64,000 nucleotides of DNA from Effrenium voratum. Lineage: Eukaryota; Sar; Dinophyceae; Suessiales; Symbiodiniaceae. Positions 1-12,600 of this stretch are shown piece by piece (position 1 is the stretch's first letter; each line of letters opens with the position of its first letter). The notes below the pieces were generated by a model. The model did no database searches. It was not told the DNA's origin and saw only the letters and a list, made by a program, of their open reading frames with translations. The translations under genes and the position numbers were made by a program. The stretch lies in contig CAUJNA010003325.1 of assembly GCA_963377175.1 (NCBI GenBank), positions 301,001 through 365,000 on the forward strand, written 5' to 3'.

Positions 1-19
1 TTCGGTCCATTGGTTTTGG

Positions 20-245
20 TTTTCGACCTTACCCGATTTGTTGGTTTTGGTTGGTTTGGGTTTCTTTTTGTTGGTGTTGGTTGGTGCTGATTGGTTTAGG
101 CTTCTTTTGGTTGGTTTTGGTTGGTTTTGTTTGGTGTTGGTTGGTTTGGCGGGTTTGGGGTTGGTTTTGCTTGGTGCTGGTTTGTTTTGGTTGGTTCGGG
201 TTGGTCTTGTTCGGTTTGGGTGATCTTGCTAACCCATTGCCATGC
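20..245. repeat. degenerate TTGGT/TTTGG minisatellite
   Basis: About 225 bases made almost only of T and G, built from variants of TTGGTTTTGG and TTGGTGTTGG with no fixed period. It opens reading frames rich in V, L, F, W and G on one strand and Q, T, N, P and K on the other; both come from the repeat, so no gene is called. It is not a canonical telomere repeat. Confidence 0.7.
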
Positions 246-960
246 TGAACTTCGCCTTGGAAACCCGTTTGCCCTTTGGACTCGTGGATTCCAGGTGGTG
301 CGCTTGGATAAGAGGTACCCCCAACACCCAATTCCCGTTTTTTTCAGGGTATGATGTCAACCCTCTACTAAAAAAGGAGGCTTTTGCCCTTGAAAGCGCA
401 AGTGTTTCTCACAACACTCTACCCCGAAAACTGCGGGGTATTTGGAGCAGGGCGTAAATGGGAATGAAGTAAGGGATTCCACCAACTTCGATGGTTCATT
501 TCGGAGGCAGTCCATATCTCATTCCCTGAGCGACCAGCAAGCACATGGAAGGCTCCAGGGCAGAGTACCGAAAGTCACACTGATCCACTGGGAAGTGCTT
601 CACCCTGTGCTTCAAATATCCCATCTGCTTCGGGTTTTTTCGGATGTCAGTTGACGACCAAAAGGGAGGTATGCCCGGCGCTTCTGCTTAACAACAACGT
701 AGGGAGGTGTTTTAGCCAAGGTGGCTGGGGTTGCCGGGGTTAGTCCCCTTCCATTGGATGCAATTCTACTTAAGTGGGTCAATCTGTAAAACCAACCCAA
801 AAAGGGGACCCTGTTTTCCAACAGACCTGCTTTCCGACCTCCATTTTTCCTTTTGGTTTTATGGGTCCAAGAAACAAGTTTGCGGTTGGAAAAAACAGGG
901 TCCCTTCGGCAAAGGGGGCTCCCACAAAACAACACCCAAGTAGCTTGGCGTCATCCGCAG
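246..960. other. intron-like or intergenic DNA, no gene seen
   Basis: Mixed-composition DNA with no reading frame that has coding-like composition. It ends at an AG (959-960) directly before the exon candidate at 961. Confidence 0.4.
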
Positions 961-1066
961 GACTACGAGCTCCAGCTCGCACAGATCCCGAAGCCGACGA
1001 ACGGGGTGTGGCAAGGCTTGTGCAACGCGGCGGCTTCGGACGCTTTCGGCGCGTGGGCCGTGGTGG
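961..1066 (+). CDS. candidate internal exon, unknown protein
   Basis: The segment follows TCATCCGCAG, a plausible acceptor. It reads in phase 0 as DYELQLAQIPKP, then NGVWQGLCNAAASDAFGAW. Most third codon positions are G or C, unlike the flanks, which is what marks it as coding. The 3' splice edge is uncertain, near GCCGTGG at 1057-1063. I do not recognise the protein. The antisense frame across it has no comparable composition. Confidence 0.4.
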
Positions 1067-1514
1067 GTTGGTCGGCTTTTCCAATGATTAGAGTTCAGGA
1101 TTGGTGGGTTGGCTGTTTGATCGTGAAATCTCTTTTTGTACATGTTTAAGCAAGTTACCCGGCAAGACCTGTGTTTTGTAGGTACCCAAGAGGTTTCCCA
1201 TCCTTCAAAAGTTGGACAATGGAGGGTGACCAGCGGATCCACCGTTTGAGACATTCCCGTGGTTCTCAAAAGCGCTGTTTCGGGGTGTTCGTTAAAAGGC
1301 GAACGCGATGCACTTTCGAGGGCCCCCCTCAAAACAACCAGGTCACACCGCAGCGAGTCGCCTGGCACCAATCAAGCCTCCTGGTTTCACCGTTCACTCC
1401 GCTGGCCAACAATTTTATCACATGCAAGCAACAAACTAAGAAACTAGAATTTCAACTAACTAATTCATGTTTGACGAGTTTGTGTCGCGGCAGCTAAAAA
1501 GGTCTGAATCAGTA
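1067..1514. other. no gene seen
   Basis: Intron-like or intergenic DNA without a convincing exon or repeat. Confidence 0.35.
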
Positions 1515-1640
1515 AAGGTTCAAGTGTGGGTTGTGACAACACCCTGTTCAATTTCAAGTGTGGGTTGTGTCAACATCGTGTTCAGTAAATGTTCAAGTGT
1601 TCAAGTGTGGGTTGTGCCAACATCCTGTTCAGTTTTGTGC
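1515..1640. repeat. 45-bp minisatellite, about three units
   Basis: Three imperfect copies of a unit with the core TTCAAGTGTGGGTTGTG, followed by CAACA and TGTTCAGT. It runs directly into the next minisatellite. Confidence 0.7.
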
Positions 1641-2275
<635 letters not shown>

Positions 2276-3040
2276 TTATGTGTAAAGACTCCGAGTACCC
2301 AAACAAATGTCAAAAATACAGCCGACATGCACGAAACAACCAGGTTCCTGGCGGTGGTACAAGCAACTGCAAAAAGGGGCTGAACCTATGAACCACCTTC
2401 TTCACCCCCCGCTTTGGGTGTGCCTCCATTGATTTGCTTGCACGTGCCAGCCATTTGGAGACATTATAATAATCAACATGGCTTGTGGTGTAGTGCTTGG
2501 GACAACGGTCCAGCAGCGGCTTGCGGTTTGCAGGGGAAACTGAAAATGAGCCAATCACCTGAGGGCCCAGGTTGTTCAAAAGGGAACCGGCCAGAAGCCA
2601 GCCATTTGCACTTGGCTATGGCTCAAATTTCAAGAGCTAGGGTTACGCAGGCTTTAGTCTTTGGTTCCATTTACCAAGGTGCGATTTTGGTACATTAATT
2701 TGAGGCACACCCACTTGACGCAACCTTGGCCCAAACTTTTTCCGATCCGAGGCACATGCTGTCCACTCCTTGCGCGCGCGTATTGAACATGGCATCGCCG
2801 GCGAAAACAGCGCCTGTCCGCCTTGAGGGATGCTTGACAGGGCTTGGCCAGCCCTTGTTTGAGCATGTTTCGACCGCTACTGTTGGGTTCTTCTCAGAAT
2901 AGGGGGAGTCCCGTCAAATGTGTCTTGTGGCGTTCCTTTAAAGCAACCAAATCAGGGTACCTACATTCGGGTTGTAGCAATGCCTGCCAAACCCTTAACT
3001 CCATCTTATTGTCCAGTACTCCAGGTCATCCGAAATTCAC
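2276..3040. other. no gene seen
   Basis: No exon-like island. Near 2662-2690 lies TTGGTTCCATTTACCA, which recurs almost exactly near 4955 and, diverged, in reverse near 12570. It looks like a short dispersed repeat. Confidence 0.35.
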
Positions 3041-3140
3041 CAACTGACTGACTGGCTGGGCTGGCTGGCTGGCTCTCTGGGCTGTCCGACTGGCTGACTG
3101 GCTGACTGACTGACTGACTGACTGACTGGCTGGCTGACTC
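3041..3140. repeat. (CTGG/CTGA)n tetranucleotide repeat
   Basis: About 100 bases of CTGG, CTGA and GACT units (ACTGGCTGACTGACTGAC-like), slightly degenerate at the left. Confidence 0.8.
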
Positions 3141-4483
3141 AATGAATGCATTTGATTTGGTCCTGCACCTGACTCTGCCGCTCCCTCAATCACTCAAGTG
3201 GAGAGCAGCGAGAGGAACAGCCCGGCTGATGTTTGGGATGAAGTTTTGAATAATACATTTAACAGCCAACGCGAAGAATACGGTAGAATGCGGGCCAAAC
3301 TTCAAACATGATGTTCTTGGATGTTTTTTCGGGTACGCACGTCAAGCATGCTCAGCCATCCTCACACATGAGCTGCAAAGCTCCACAAGAAAAGAAGGAA
3401 AAAACATGGGCACAATGGAAGTACATCCGAGATATAATCAAAGTGCGACGGCATGAGCGGCTCCCTGAAAGCATTCTTTCTCGGGGGCGACTTCAAATTG
3501 GTTGATTGCCTTGAAAGGAAGGCCAACGGAAGCCAAAACAAATCTATGGGATCCATATCCCATGCAGAAACATAGTTCCCGTTTTCGGACACTGCCTCAT
3601 GGATTTACCATGGCATCCTTTTCAGGACGAGGCGCCGGAGTTCAGTTCAGCCAATGGTCAGAACCATCCCAACCACATTTTGTTGGGTGCGAGAGAGACC
3701 AATAAGTACCTGAGACTTGGCCCGCGTGCAAAGTAGTTGCCCTTAATTTGTAGGAACCAAAGGCCCTACAGGTTTGCACCTCGGCCTTCTGGGGGGGGGT
3801 TGAAAAACCTCGTCCTTTGGGGGTCCTTGAGGGTCACCTTTTGGAGGGTTCTTTGAAGCCACACGTTGGATGAACAAGTTGGGTCCCAAAGCCAACCTGC
3901 GGGGCGCGAACAGCCCCATGCATGTTTTTGTTGCAAGCTCCCGTTTTCCTGGCGCTTCATGTGATATTCAGCCGTGGGAAAATATGACGCACAATGAGCC
4001 TTTGGGGTTTTAGGTTTTTTTGAGGAGTTTTGGCCGAGCCTCCAGATTGTTTTGCCTCCACTGGACCGTACTGTTTTGGGGTCGGTGTGAGAAGCCAAAA
4101 AGGGCATCCAGCATTTTTAAGATCCGTCTTGTTCCCTAGCTGAACTCTTTGGGCTCTTTACCCAGATCGGGCCTCTGTTTTGACGTTCCGAAGTCAACCC
4201 GACCGCTTTTGCGGCAGCTCTGGGTTGGGAAAGTCGCCAGGGAGTCGAATTCGACTTCATTTGCTGAAGTCATGGGGATGGGAATCGCTTACTTTGGCAT
4301 CATCATCTCTCTTGAAGTTCCTTGTTCTTTTTCAGGTTCCCTAGTATGAAACATATTTTCAGTGGCAAAGCCCAATATAAAAGTTATTTGTTCAATTCCA
4401 GGCGAGGTAGTTTTGTGATTCCTCTAGTCGGGGCGCCCTTTTCTTTCACGGCGCCATCGATCCTCGAGGAGGAGCGGCCGTGA
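3141..4483. other. no gene seen
   Basis: Intron-like DNA with no frame of coding-like composition. It contains only short dispersed motifs such as GGGTCCTTGAGGGTC near 3829. Confidence 0.35.
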
Positions 4484-4510
4484 CGCTCAGGCCAATGTGG
4501 CGCCTCCCTG

Positions 4511-4597
4511 GATCAGACACTCCCGGCTGCAGACGCAGCAGGAGGGGGTGGCACCTACGTCCACGAGCTCGTCCACGCGTTGGATCTGTGGCATATA
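4511..4597 (+). CDS. candidate exon with a metzincin zinc-binding site
   Basis: One + frame reads GGGGTYVHELVHALDLWHIG at about 4541-4600. HELVHALDLWH fits HExxHxxxxxH, the zinc-binding signature of metzincin metalloproteases: two His ligands and the catalytic Glu, then a third His; the usual Gly between them is Asp here. The preceding GGG-T-x-x-HE context resembles M43 (pappalysin-like) and M12 peptidases. From GGC ACC to CTG TGG most third positions are G or C. CTGCAG and CAGCAG at 4527-4541 offer acceptors. The frame stops shortly after, inside a dispersed repeat. It could be one exon of a secreted metalloprotease or a relic; a chance match cannot be excluded. Confidence 0.35.
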
Positions 4598-4710
4598 GGG
4601 GTTGATCAACACTCCTGACCCCCAAATGACCACTTTTCCCATTTACCCCACTGACCCATTTGTCCCCCCGCAAATGAGCAGGGGTAACTTTTCCAGTTTA
4701 GTGGGGGAAG
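4590..4710. repeat. dispersed repeat, copy 1 (partner near 53355)
   Basis: The sequence shares GGCATA, then GGGGTTGATCA, then CCCCCAAATGACC, then GGGTAACTTT and TTTAGTGGG, in the same order as 53355-53440. This copy carries an extra insert of about 50 bases (ACTTTTCCCATTTACC onward). Confidence 0.5.
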
Positions 4711-5099
4711 TCATCGTATTTTTGGTGGTTTCCCTGATGGGCATCCCATGTCACGAACCTTTTGGTCAACCCATGGACCCGTTGAGCTCCGAATCCAGCT
4801 GAGAAGGGAGCTGGGGACTTAGGGATCAATGATTTGATGGTTAAGGTTTGGCATTTCCCAGTGGATAAGGTCACGCCCAAGAAGCCAGGTAGAGTGTGTA
4901 TATATGGGCATGGGTCAAAATGAAACCACCAGCGGGCCACAAGTTTTAGTCCTTGGTTCCATTTACCAGGGAAACCCATGTTGGGTACCTATTTTTTACC
5001 CACAGCCATATATGTGCCCCGGCTAGCGAGTTTATCTCCTTGTGTGTTTAAAGATAATATTCATTGATTAAATGAATTGCTGCTATTTCGTGCGTTTTT

Positions 5100-5205
5100 T
5101 CATTGTTTGTTTGTTTTGTTGGTTTGTTTGTTTGTGTTTGTTTGTTTGTTTGTGTGTTTGTGTGTTTGTGTGTTTGTGTGTTTGTTTGCTTGCCTGTGTG
5201 TTACT
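5100..5205. repeat. (TTTG)n / (TGTTTG)n microsatellite
   Basis: About 100 bases of TTTG and TGTG units. It lies in a T-rich stretch that ends in TTATTGTAG, the acceptor of the next exon candidate, so it is probably intronic. Confidence 0.8.
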
Positions 5206-5259
5206 CATGTTTCTTAAGTAGTATTTATTGTTGTGTATTTACGCGTTTACTTATTGTAG

Positions 5260-5358
5260 GTGGTTTTGTCGAAGTCACAGCACGCACAGCTCGCCGTGGC
5301 TTTCTGCTTTGAAGCCGCGGGCTTCTCGAGTTGCGAGCCCAGGGCAGGCACCTGCAGG
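5260..5358 (+). CDS. candidate internal exon, unknown protein
   Basis: A long T-rich tract ends in TTATTGTAG at 5259. The following frame reads VVLSKSQHAQLAVAFCFEAA, then GFSSCEPRAGTC. About three quarters of its third positions are G or C, clearly more than in the other two frames. The 3' border is uncertain near CTGCAGG at 5352-5358. I do not recognise the protein. Confidence 0.4.
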
Positions 5359-6238
5359 GGGCAAATTTGGTGGAGCCAATTTCTGCAATTTTCTTGCAGG
5401 GTACAAAGGGGGCGGTTAACACCCGCAATAGTCGAACCAGCCCCTTCAAACCAAAGGGAAAGCAAGAAAAGAAGTTGGCCCAACATTGCTGACCAAGGAT
5501 GAATCTGGCAGGAAACTTTCAAGGTGGGGTCCTAGTCTTATTCTCTGCCGACCATGGCTAAGCCCCCATGCCGACGCCGACTGCCCACGCCCCGTGCGGA
5601 GCCCGTTTTTGATGGGGTGGCGTTTTGGAGTCATTCCACATCAGAAATGGATCCGTTTTCATGCATGGGTTTCCCTTCCCATCCGAACGCTTTCATGGCT
5701 TTCGAAGTATAGCTTTTTCAATGGAGTTTTTTAGTAGTTAGCTGGATCCAAGCACCTGCGCCGGTCACTGACATCATGTGCCGCATATCAAGCAAAAAGG
5801 AGACAAACCCAAAAACAAGACAGGGAAAGCAGCAACAAGCATAAATGAAAAAGGACAAGACTCAAATAATAAGAAACAAGGAGAAAGACGACCAAAACAA
5901 ACAACACGCAACAGGAAAAGAAAGAAACAGAAGGACATCGGTTCTGCGTCTTTGTTCGTCACGCCCGCCAGCCTACCTCAGTGCCCACAGGTTTTGCTGC
6001 GTTGGTGTTCGGTGCGATCAGGGCAGCTTGTTTGATTACCTCACATTTCTCCCATTTGCTTCAGACTATTCTGTATTTCCCCCTCTTGCTTTTTTTAGAG
6101 GGCATATAATCACTGGACAGATTCGCTCATTTTATGTCCATTGGAACAGGATCTTTGGTGTCTTCCCCCAACAAAAATTACCCCCCCCCGGCCAGCCACC
6201 GGCCCAAGCCTCGACGCCTCTCTCTCGACCCGGATCCA
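5359..6238. other. no firm gene; one weak exon-like patch
   Basis: A GC-rich patch at about 5560-5615 could code for HADADCPRPVRSPF but has no clear splice sites. The rest, including the A-rich stretch at 5780-5940, shows nothing recognisable. Confidence 0.3.
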
Positions 6239-6346
6239 GCGGATGGATCGAAGGAGCTCTGCGCGAAGCGGTTCCTGCGCTTCGCCTCCCAGTTGCACGT
6301 GCACGCCGTGGTGGTGCTCTGGGCGCTGGCGCGGCCCTTGGTTTGG
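6239..6346 (+). CDS. candidate internal exon, unknown protein
   Basis: A GC island follows GGATCCAG. The frame ADGSKELCAKRFLRFASQL, then HVHAVVVLWALARPLVW, has G or C in almost every third position, far above the other frames, so this is taken as the coding frame. A hydrophobic stretch (AVVVLWALA) may be part of a membrane segment. Antisense frames over the island are treated as shadows. Confidence 0.45.
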
Positions 6347-6839
6347 GTTGGTTTGGGGTGGGGTTGAGGGGGGGGGGGGCTGAAAGAACTAGACATGGCT
6401 TTGGGTGACAACCAAAATAAGTAGTTGCCCAAAATGAGGTTGCCCTAAATGGAAACATGGACGAACACCAGCGGTTTTGGGATGGTTTGATATCATACCC
6501 AAATGACTCCACATGTTGTGGCAATATGCAATTTGTCCGGGCAGTTGTTTGCAAGGGTTTGTCAACACATTGCCAGACTTTTGCCTGACTTGTTTGCAAT
6601 TGTTGTAAATTGGGTTATGGGGGAGGGAACAGGTCCCGCTTGATGTGGCAACACTGTGTAGTCAAAAGATGGCGTAACAATCGCAATGCACATGTCCCGA
6701 AACAGCTTTTCGACAGGGGTGCACTGCTTTTTGCAGTGCCTGGTTCGGGAAGGACACACCGAAATTCATGGGTTTTGTGTCATGAGGAAAGGCCAACTTA
6801 GCAATGTTTCAAGTTTCTTCTGGCTTCTGGACCTCACAG

Positions 6840-6882
6840 TTGGCGCCGATCTCTGCCGCCTTCAAGGAGGACAAGAAGAAGG
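6840..6882 (+). CDS. candidate short internal exon
   Basis: Forty-three bases follow GGACCTCACAG and end at AAGAAGG|GTTTTCC, a GT donor. They read LAPISAAFKEDKKK, with almost every third position G or C. The exon is short and lysine-rich at its end. No family is recognised. Confidence 0.4.
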
Positions 6883-7023
6883 GTTTTCCCAACTGTCAAG
6901 GTTCACTAGATGACCAGCATCAAACAGATGCTTTGAGTAGGGATTGCTCAACCTGCGTTGTTGAACACCGCTACTACTTTACGCAGAATTGGGCGCTGCC
7001 CTACTCTTGACTACTGGCAACAG

Positions 7024-7085
7024 CGGCGGAATTGCGGCAAGAAGACAGCGTCCACGGGAAAGCTGGCCGTGAACTGCACGGACTT
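7024..7085 (+). CDS. candidate internal exon
   Basis: After ACTGGCAACAG the phase 0 frame reads RRNCGKKTASTGKLAVNCTD, with mostly G or C third positions. The right splice edge is not defined. No family is recognised. Confidence 0.3.
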
Positions 7086-7784
7086 CTGTTTTCTTGCACC
7101 ACGAACGAAGACGTTTTGGGTGGTTGTTGTTCAAGTATCTCGCCGGGTGGTGGCCTGGCACCATCCTGACGGTCTTTCGCGCAGCACTGTTTCTTGTCTG
7201 TGGGGTTCAGGACACAGGCTGGACTCTTGTCGTTTTCTAGAATTGCTTAGCATCCTTCTTCCTTGACAAACCAGGAGACACACTAAATGTTCTAGAGACA
7301 GCCAAAGACGTTGCTCACCTGGACCCTGAAGCTACCCGTAAAGACGGGATATTGCACAACATGTTGCGGTGATTGCCCGTGTTTTAGGATAACGCAGTTT
7401 TGAGGACACCTGAACGCAACTCGCCAGGGAATGACTCTCTCTCCTCTCATTTCCTAATGTCCATCAAGGAGAACCATACTAATCTGAGGAACCCCCTAGA
7501 ATGAATTGAGGCATTGAGCCTCTAACCTGGCTCCGGGAGCCACCCCTGATTGCGAATACTTGGGTGTTCACACTGCTTAGTATATAGGTTATAGCCATGC
7601 TAAGGGGCAGTTACTCTAGTTCCCCTAGTTACAACCTTGGAAAAAGCCGAGTCACAACCTACACGTCCCTGAAGTTCAACATCCAAGTGCAACCATTTTG
7701 GTCGCTTGATTTCAAGAGAAACAGAACCAAAGCATAAGAACAAAAAAACACGCGTCCTTTTCTTGCCGAATTCCCAGGGCTCCT

Positions 7785-7862
7785 GGCGCAGCGGCCCGGC
7801 GCCCGGAAATGGAGCCATGGCCATTGGGGAGCAGATTGGAGCCAACAGAGAACCGCCCGAGG
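7785..7862 (+). CDS. candidate internal exon
   Basis: A GC-rich island reads SGPAPGNGAMAIGEQIGANR, then EPPEE. About two thirds of third positions are G or C, so support is moderate. The flanks contain no other frame of this quality. Confidence 0.3.
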
Positions 7863-8040
7863 AATCTTCTTTTCAAAGAGGTAAAGTTGCGGGAGCTGGG
7901 TTTGTCTTGAAGCCAAAAGTTCAGGGAACCCATTTGCTGGTTTGGATTAGTTTGGGGATTTGATCCCTTGTTGTAGAGGATGAACAATGGGAGAAACCCG
8001 CGCTCACCACAAGGTTCCACCACCCGGCTTCCTAAACCAG

Positions 8041-8139
8041 GCACTCGGAGAGCCAAACCAGCGAAGCGGCAGGCGTTTGCGCTTGGAGCGCTTGGGCGCC
8101 GTTGCTGTACTTCACCGCCCCTGTGCTGCCTGGGGCTCG
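8041..8139 (+). CDS. candidate internal exon
   Basis: CTTCCTAAACCAG precedes the island. The frame with the best third-position GC reads SESQTSEAAGVCAWSAWAPL, then LYFTAPVLPGA. The two other frames stay open but have weaker composition, so the frame is only preferred. A (GGGGT)n stretch follows at 8168-8200. Confidence 0.3.
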
Positions 8140-9487
8140 GAGTCGGCTCCGTGGGAGGGTGTTACCTGGTGGGTGGGGTGGGGTGGGGTGGGGTGGGTGT
8201 GGGTGGGTGTCCCCAAAACCAAAAGAAAGGGGTCATGGATAATCTCCGTTCTGTTTACCAGTTGGTTTTTGGAAGGTTGGGAAACGCGCGGAAACTTGAT
8301 TAGCTTAATGGAATGAATCACTGGGTTGGGTGCATGGGGCACAGACTGGGGCACGCTTCGTGCATTTCTTCAAGGGACGTTTCGCTAAACACTGATCAGA
8401 ATCAAACATGTTGTTTGGGGTCCTGATAAAGTCACCAACCGGGGAGTGTTCCTGCAATTTTGCAGCGCCATATGTGCCATGATCAACAGACCCTTTCATT
8501 CGAGGCATTGAGGAAGGTCATGAGCCCTTTTACAGCGATGAACAGGATTCCTATTCAGGGAGCCATATCCATGATGCACATCTTGGCTGTTGTGACCATG
8601 GAACATATGGTGCAAGGAGAACAATCCCCAATTGGTCCCCAATGGGCCCCATTTTCGAGACAACCCCATGCACTCTATGCATGTGTTCGGATTCTGTCGG
8701 GTCGCAAGGTTGAAGCACCGCGTGCTGCCGAACTTTAGTATCGAATACCTCTCCGTTTTCATCCTGGCGCCGGTCTGAGTTGTCAGACCCCGCGGGTATG
8801 TGGGTGCGAGGAACATAAGTTTGAATCCCAGCGTTTTGCGCGTCCCCCAATTGACACGTACCCAGAATTGTATACGTGTTCCAAACTGAGCCCAAACGGG
8901 GAAAAGGGGATGAGTTTGTTTCCCTTTTTCCAGACTATGGAGAGACAAACTCGGGCCCATGGTCCAGGTATGTCCAGTGGCCCAGTGGACCACATATGTT
9001 CCCCAAAGTCACTCCAATTTTTGTTAAGCCAGTTGTGAGGGTCCAGGTATGTTCCAAGCCCAAGTGAAACACGGCTACAAGGTAAGATTTTGTCCCAAAG
9101 GCGACTCGTCTTTGCTTGTTTTGCAAGACCAAAGAGAAACATAACCAAAGCCCTGAGGCTCCCTCCTTGTATGAGATTCACATTTGGAGATCTTGAGTGG
9201 GTTATGTGTTGGTTACACACGCAGGCACACAGGAAGGAGCCTGTCCTTTTGGGATGGTGTTCTTTGAGATTTTGAATCAACAAGAAACGGGTGCTTGTGC
9301 AACCCAACGTCACATACGGAGGTAACAGGCCATGGTTATCTCTGCAACTGGACTCTGTCCCCCTTTACTGAGTAACTTTGATCTCTAACGTGCCCTTCTT
9401 GCACAGTCCATTTTGTTGATGTAGTTTTCTTTCTTTGCCACCCCATGTGATCTTTGCCTTTTTGCCCACAAGAAATCCAGGGCTGCC
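8140..9487. other. no gene seen
   Basis: Starts with a short G/T-rich repeat (GGGTGGGGTGGGG at 8168-8205). The rest is AT/GC-mixed DNA with GGTCCAGGTATGT at 8961 and 9040 as a small local repeat. Confidence 0.35.
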
Positions 9488-9590
9488 CCCCCCCTCTTCC
9501 CTCCCCCCCCTCTTCCCTCCCTCCCCTCTTCCCTCCCTCCCCTCCCCACCCCCTCCCCTCCCCTCCTCTCCCCTGCCCCCTTCCCGCCTG
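9488..9590. repeat. C/T-only tract (CCCTCTTCCCTCC)n
   Basis: About 100 bases of pure pyrimidine on the + strand, ending in CCGCCTGAG. It probably serves as, or expanded from, the polypyrimidine tract before the next exon candidate. Confidence 0.7.
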
Positions 9591-9591
9591 A

Positions 9592-9693
9592 GGCGTTGAA
9601 CGTGGCCAACGCGCTGCACCTCTCCTTGGTCTTGGCGCACGAGGGCGCGCTGGTCTTGGCCTCGCCGCTCTTCGCCTCAGTGGCATTGCCTGG
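9592..9693 (+). CDS. candidate internal exon, strand not certain
   Basis: A GC island directly after the pyrimidine tract and its terminal GAG. The + frame reads ALNVANALHLSLVLAHEGAL, then VLASPLFASVALPG, with almost all third positions G or C. The - frame over the same bases (EAKSGEAKTSAPSCAKTKER) has the same property and a more soluble composition. The + strand is preferred because of the pyrimidine tract and because the neighbouring islands are on +. Confidence 0.35.
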
Positions 9694-9699
9694 GAGCCC

Positions 9700-12600
9700 A
9701 AGCGGAGAACGCCGAATCTGCCTGCGTGATGCTGCCTGGGGTCTCCGATCCAAAAGTTCGGATTTGATCAAAGGCATTTTGCAGGTAGGGGCTTTGGAAT
9801 CTTTGGAGGTATGGAGGGTTTAACCTTTTTTTCTGCGTTACAAACTTACAGTGGTGGTATAAAAGCATCCATACCTCATACCTCCAAAACCCATACCTGC
9901 AAATGCCCCGTATCGACTAAACATGAAACGGAGTCAGGTTAAGTCTTGTTTTTAGAGTACCCCAGATGCAGGCCAAGGTTCCCTTTGCGGCGGTTGCTGC
10001 ATTGTAGGGACTGCATAGAGAACTTAAATAGCCATTGCAAGGACTCCCAAAGAAAGGGAGCCATAACCATGGCGTACGTGCCCCGATTTTGGCATTCGTT
10101 TAAAAGGACACCAACAGTGGATGGGCGTGTTTCAGGTTTTTCAGACCTATTTGACCAGGTTCCACCCGATTTCCGCCAAATCGCGGGTTGATGTGTTTTC
10201 ACTTGGAGAAATGTTGCAAACACTGATCCATGAAGAACCTACATAATCGTAGGGGACCAAACAGGGGCTGATAGCGCCTCAAAGCAACGCTATATGAGTG
10301 AAGAGAATTCAGCATGTTAACATTGGGGGAATATAGGGAACTCTGTGCACCGGTTGGAGGATCCTGACCGAAAGGCCCGGCGAGCCTTGATCCATCGTGT
10401 GGTTTCCTTGGGGGTATGCTTGATTCCCTAGATCCTGCAAAAGAAGAGTGTGAACCTCTTATTTCAACCAGCCCCTCCCCATGCGGTCAAATGGCCAAGT
10501 CTTTCAACCAGCCCCTCATCCTGTCAAATGGCCAAGATGGCACACAAGTCACCTAGCCAAACGATCTCGTCGCCGGTTGCAGAGTCTCCGCTTGTTTTGG
10601 TTCCCAGGTGCCGGGTGCTCTTTGGGCTCTTCACTCAGGAGGTTTGAGCCCCAGGCAAAAAAGCCGCAGCGCGTCGCCCCGGTTGCCCAGTACTAATATA
10701 TTTCTGTATGGGTATCTAAATGAGGCCACCCCCCAAACTAATCACTTGGTGTCCTATTGGTTTCCCTTGAAGTTTAAGAAAAACAGGTCTTGCACCCCAG
10801 AGTTGTTTGCCCAAAGAGGAGGGCCAAGGAAGAAGGACACTCTCAAAAGTTAAAAGGGCACATATGTAAATCAGGGGTGTGGCCACCAAAAACGCAGTTG
10901 AACTGTTTTTTGGAAGATTTTGGGGACGTGCCATTTGAAGTCTGCTAAACCTCTAACCCCTTAGGTCTAGATGGAAACTGGTGTGGACCAAGCGGCATGA
11001 TATGTGTGCAGAGGGATCTGTGTATGTGTTTCTCGCTATTCATGAGACTGTTGACCACCCTCCACCTCCCCGAACACACCCAACCAACTTTAGTCTAGTT
11101 TGGTCTTGCTCCAGGCAGTACAGCATTGAAATGTACTGGGAAGTTGCCAGGTCACCCGGGTATTGTAGACCCCACATGAAGGAAGCCGCTTCTATTCAAT
11201 AGGGAGTGGGGGCCCACAAAGAGGGGACACACCCTTGTTAATCAACCAGGGGTGTATTAACCCGAGATCAACATCAGATTGAAAGAGGGACAGTCCCAAC
11301 CAGAAAAAACAGCATCCAGCCGCTCTCTTTTTGTTGGCGGAGACGTTGGATTTTTGTTCGTTTACTACCTCGCCAGCCGGGGACGTTGGAGTTTGTTCCT
11401 TTTTTTACATTACCAGACTTAGCCTACCTTTTTTTTAACTTTGCTTTCCCCTTGCAATACAGATGCGGGACGTCCCAGTCTGACCCAAGGGACCAACCTT
11501 TGACTCTTCTGATGGTAGAATCACCCGGGCAGGGTCCCAAGGCCAGAAGTTTACTGCAAGTATCTCTTTTCACCCCCCCCCCCCCGACCTGACAACCCTC
11601 AGGTTCTTAAGCCTATGCGTGCAGCATTTGTGGCTTTGTCAAAGCACCCGTTCAATTACTTGGGGTTGGTCGGGATGGTCGTCAACCTCTCTTGTCCATT
11701 TCGTTGAATCGAGCACGGCCAGCTTGAGATGCTCTAGCTTTCAGGTAGGAATACATGCCGCTTCTAAGGGGTGGTTGTGTTCGCCTTCAAATGAATGTAC
11801 CCCTTTTGTAAGGGGGTTCTCACACCTTTAGAACTCACCCTCTTGCAGGTTTTACTGGTCGTGAAGCCATACGTAGTGCTTACGTCGAGCCGGCCCGCTG
11901 ACTATCAGGGTTGTGCAAACTTCTCTATCCCCATGAAACCAGCAATAAAAAAAACAGGTTGCCTACCAGGAGACCGGAAAAAGCATGGCCATGAGCTGTA
12001 TCTTCACCGGCTACGGAGGATTGCACATGGGTTTTTGGATTCGTACCACGCGTTTCCCCCGTAGCACAGCCTGAGGTGCACCTGCATGTGCTGCTGAGCT
12101 CCGGCATCACATTGGTGACGCTGTGGTGCAACCAGGCGAGAGGCACGACGGCCACAGACCACCCCCCTAGTAGCCTAAAGAAAAGGAAATCTTCGCAGGT
12201 GTGGTTGCAATATGTTTTGTCAAACCCTTCAAGTGCCCATATATATATATATATTATATTATATACACACCATGGCGGTGCCATCTCGGGGCTGTCCTGA
12301 TTTTGCTCTGGGTACTTTGAGGGTTTCGCCTAGGTGTCCGGTTTTCGGATGGCTTGAACATCGCATGTGGCTTTTTTGTGGGGGTTCATTTTGAGTCAGT
12401 TTCCCTGTAAGGGGAAAGACCAGAACCCAAAGATTCGCGCGGGGAGGGGGGGTTCAGGGCATTGCGAGAGCGACATCCTGCCTTGAGGCCCGGATCGGCT
12501 TGGTAATCCCTCAGCAAGCTTCGAATTCGGACGAGCTGGCAGCGGCTCAAAACATGGAATCCCCAAAATGGCACCTTGGTATATGGAAAACAAGACCAAA

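Noticed and set aside
20..245. Telomere-like array
   Set aside because: The T/G-rich units vary without a fixed TTTAGGG-type period.
6132..6599. 155-codon minus-strand frame
   Set aside because: It is antisense to the exon candidate at 6239-6346, whose + frame has far better third-position composition.
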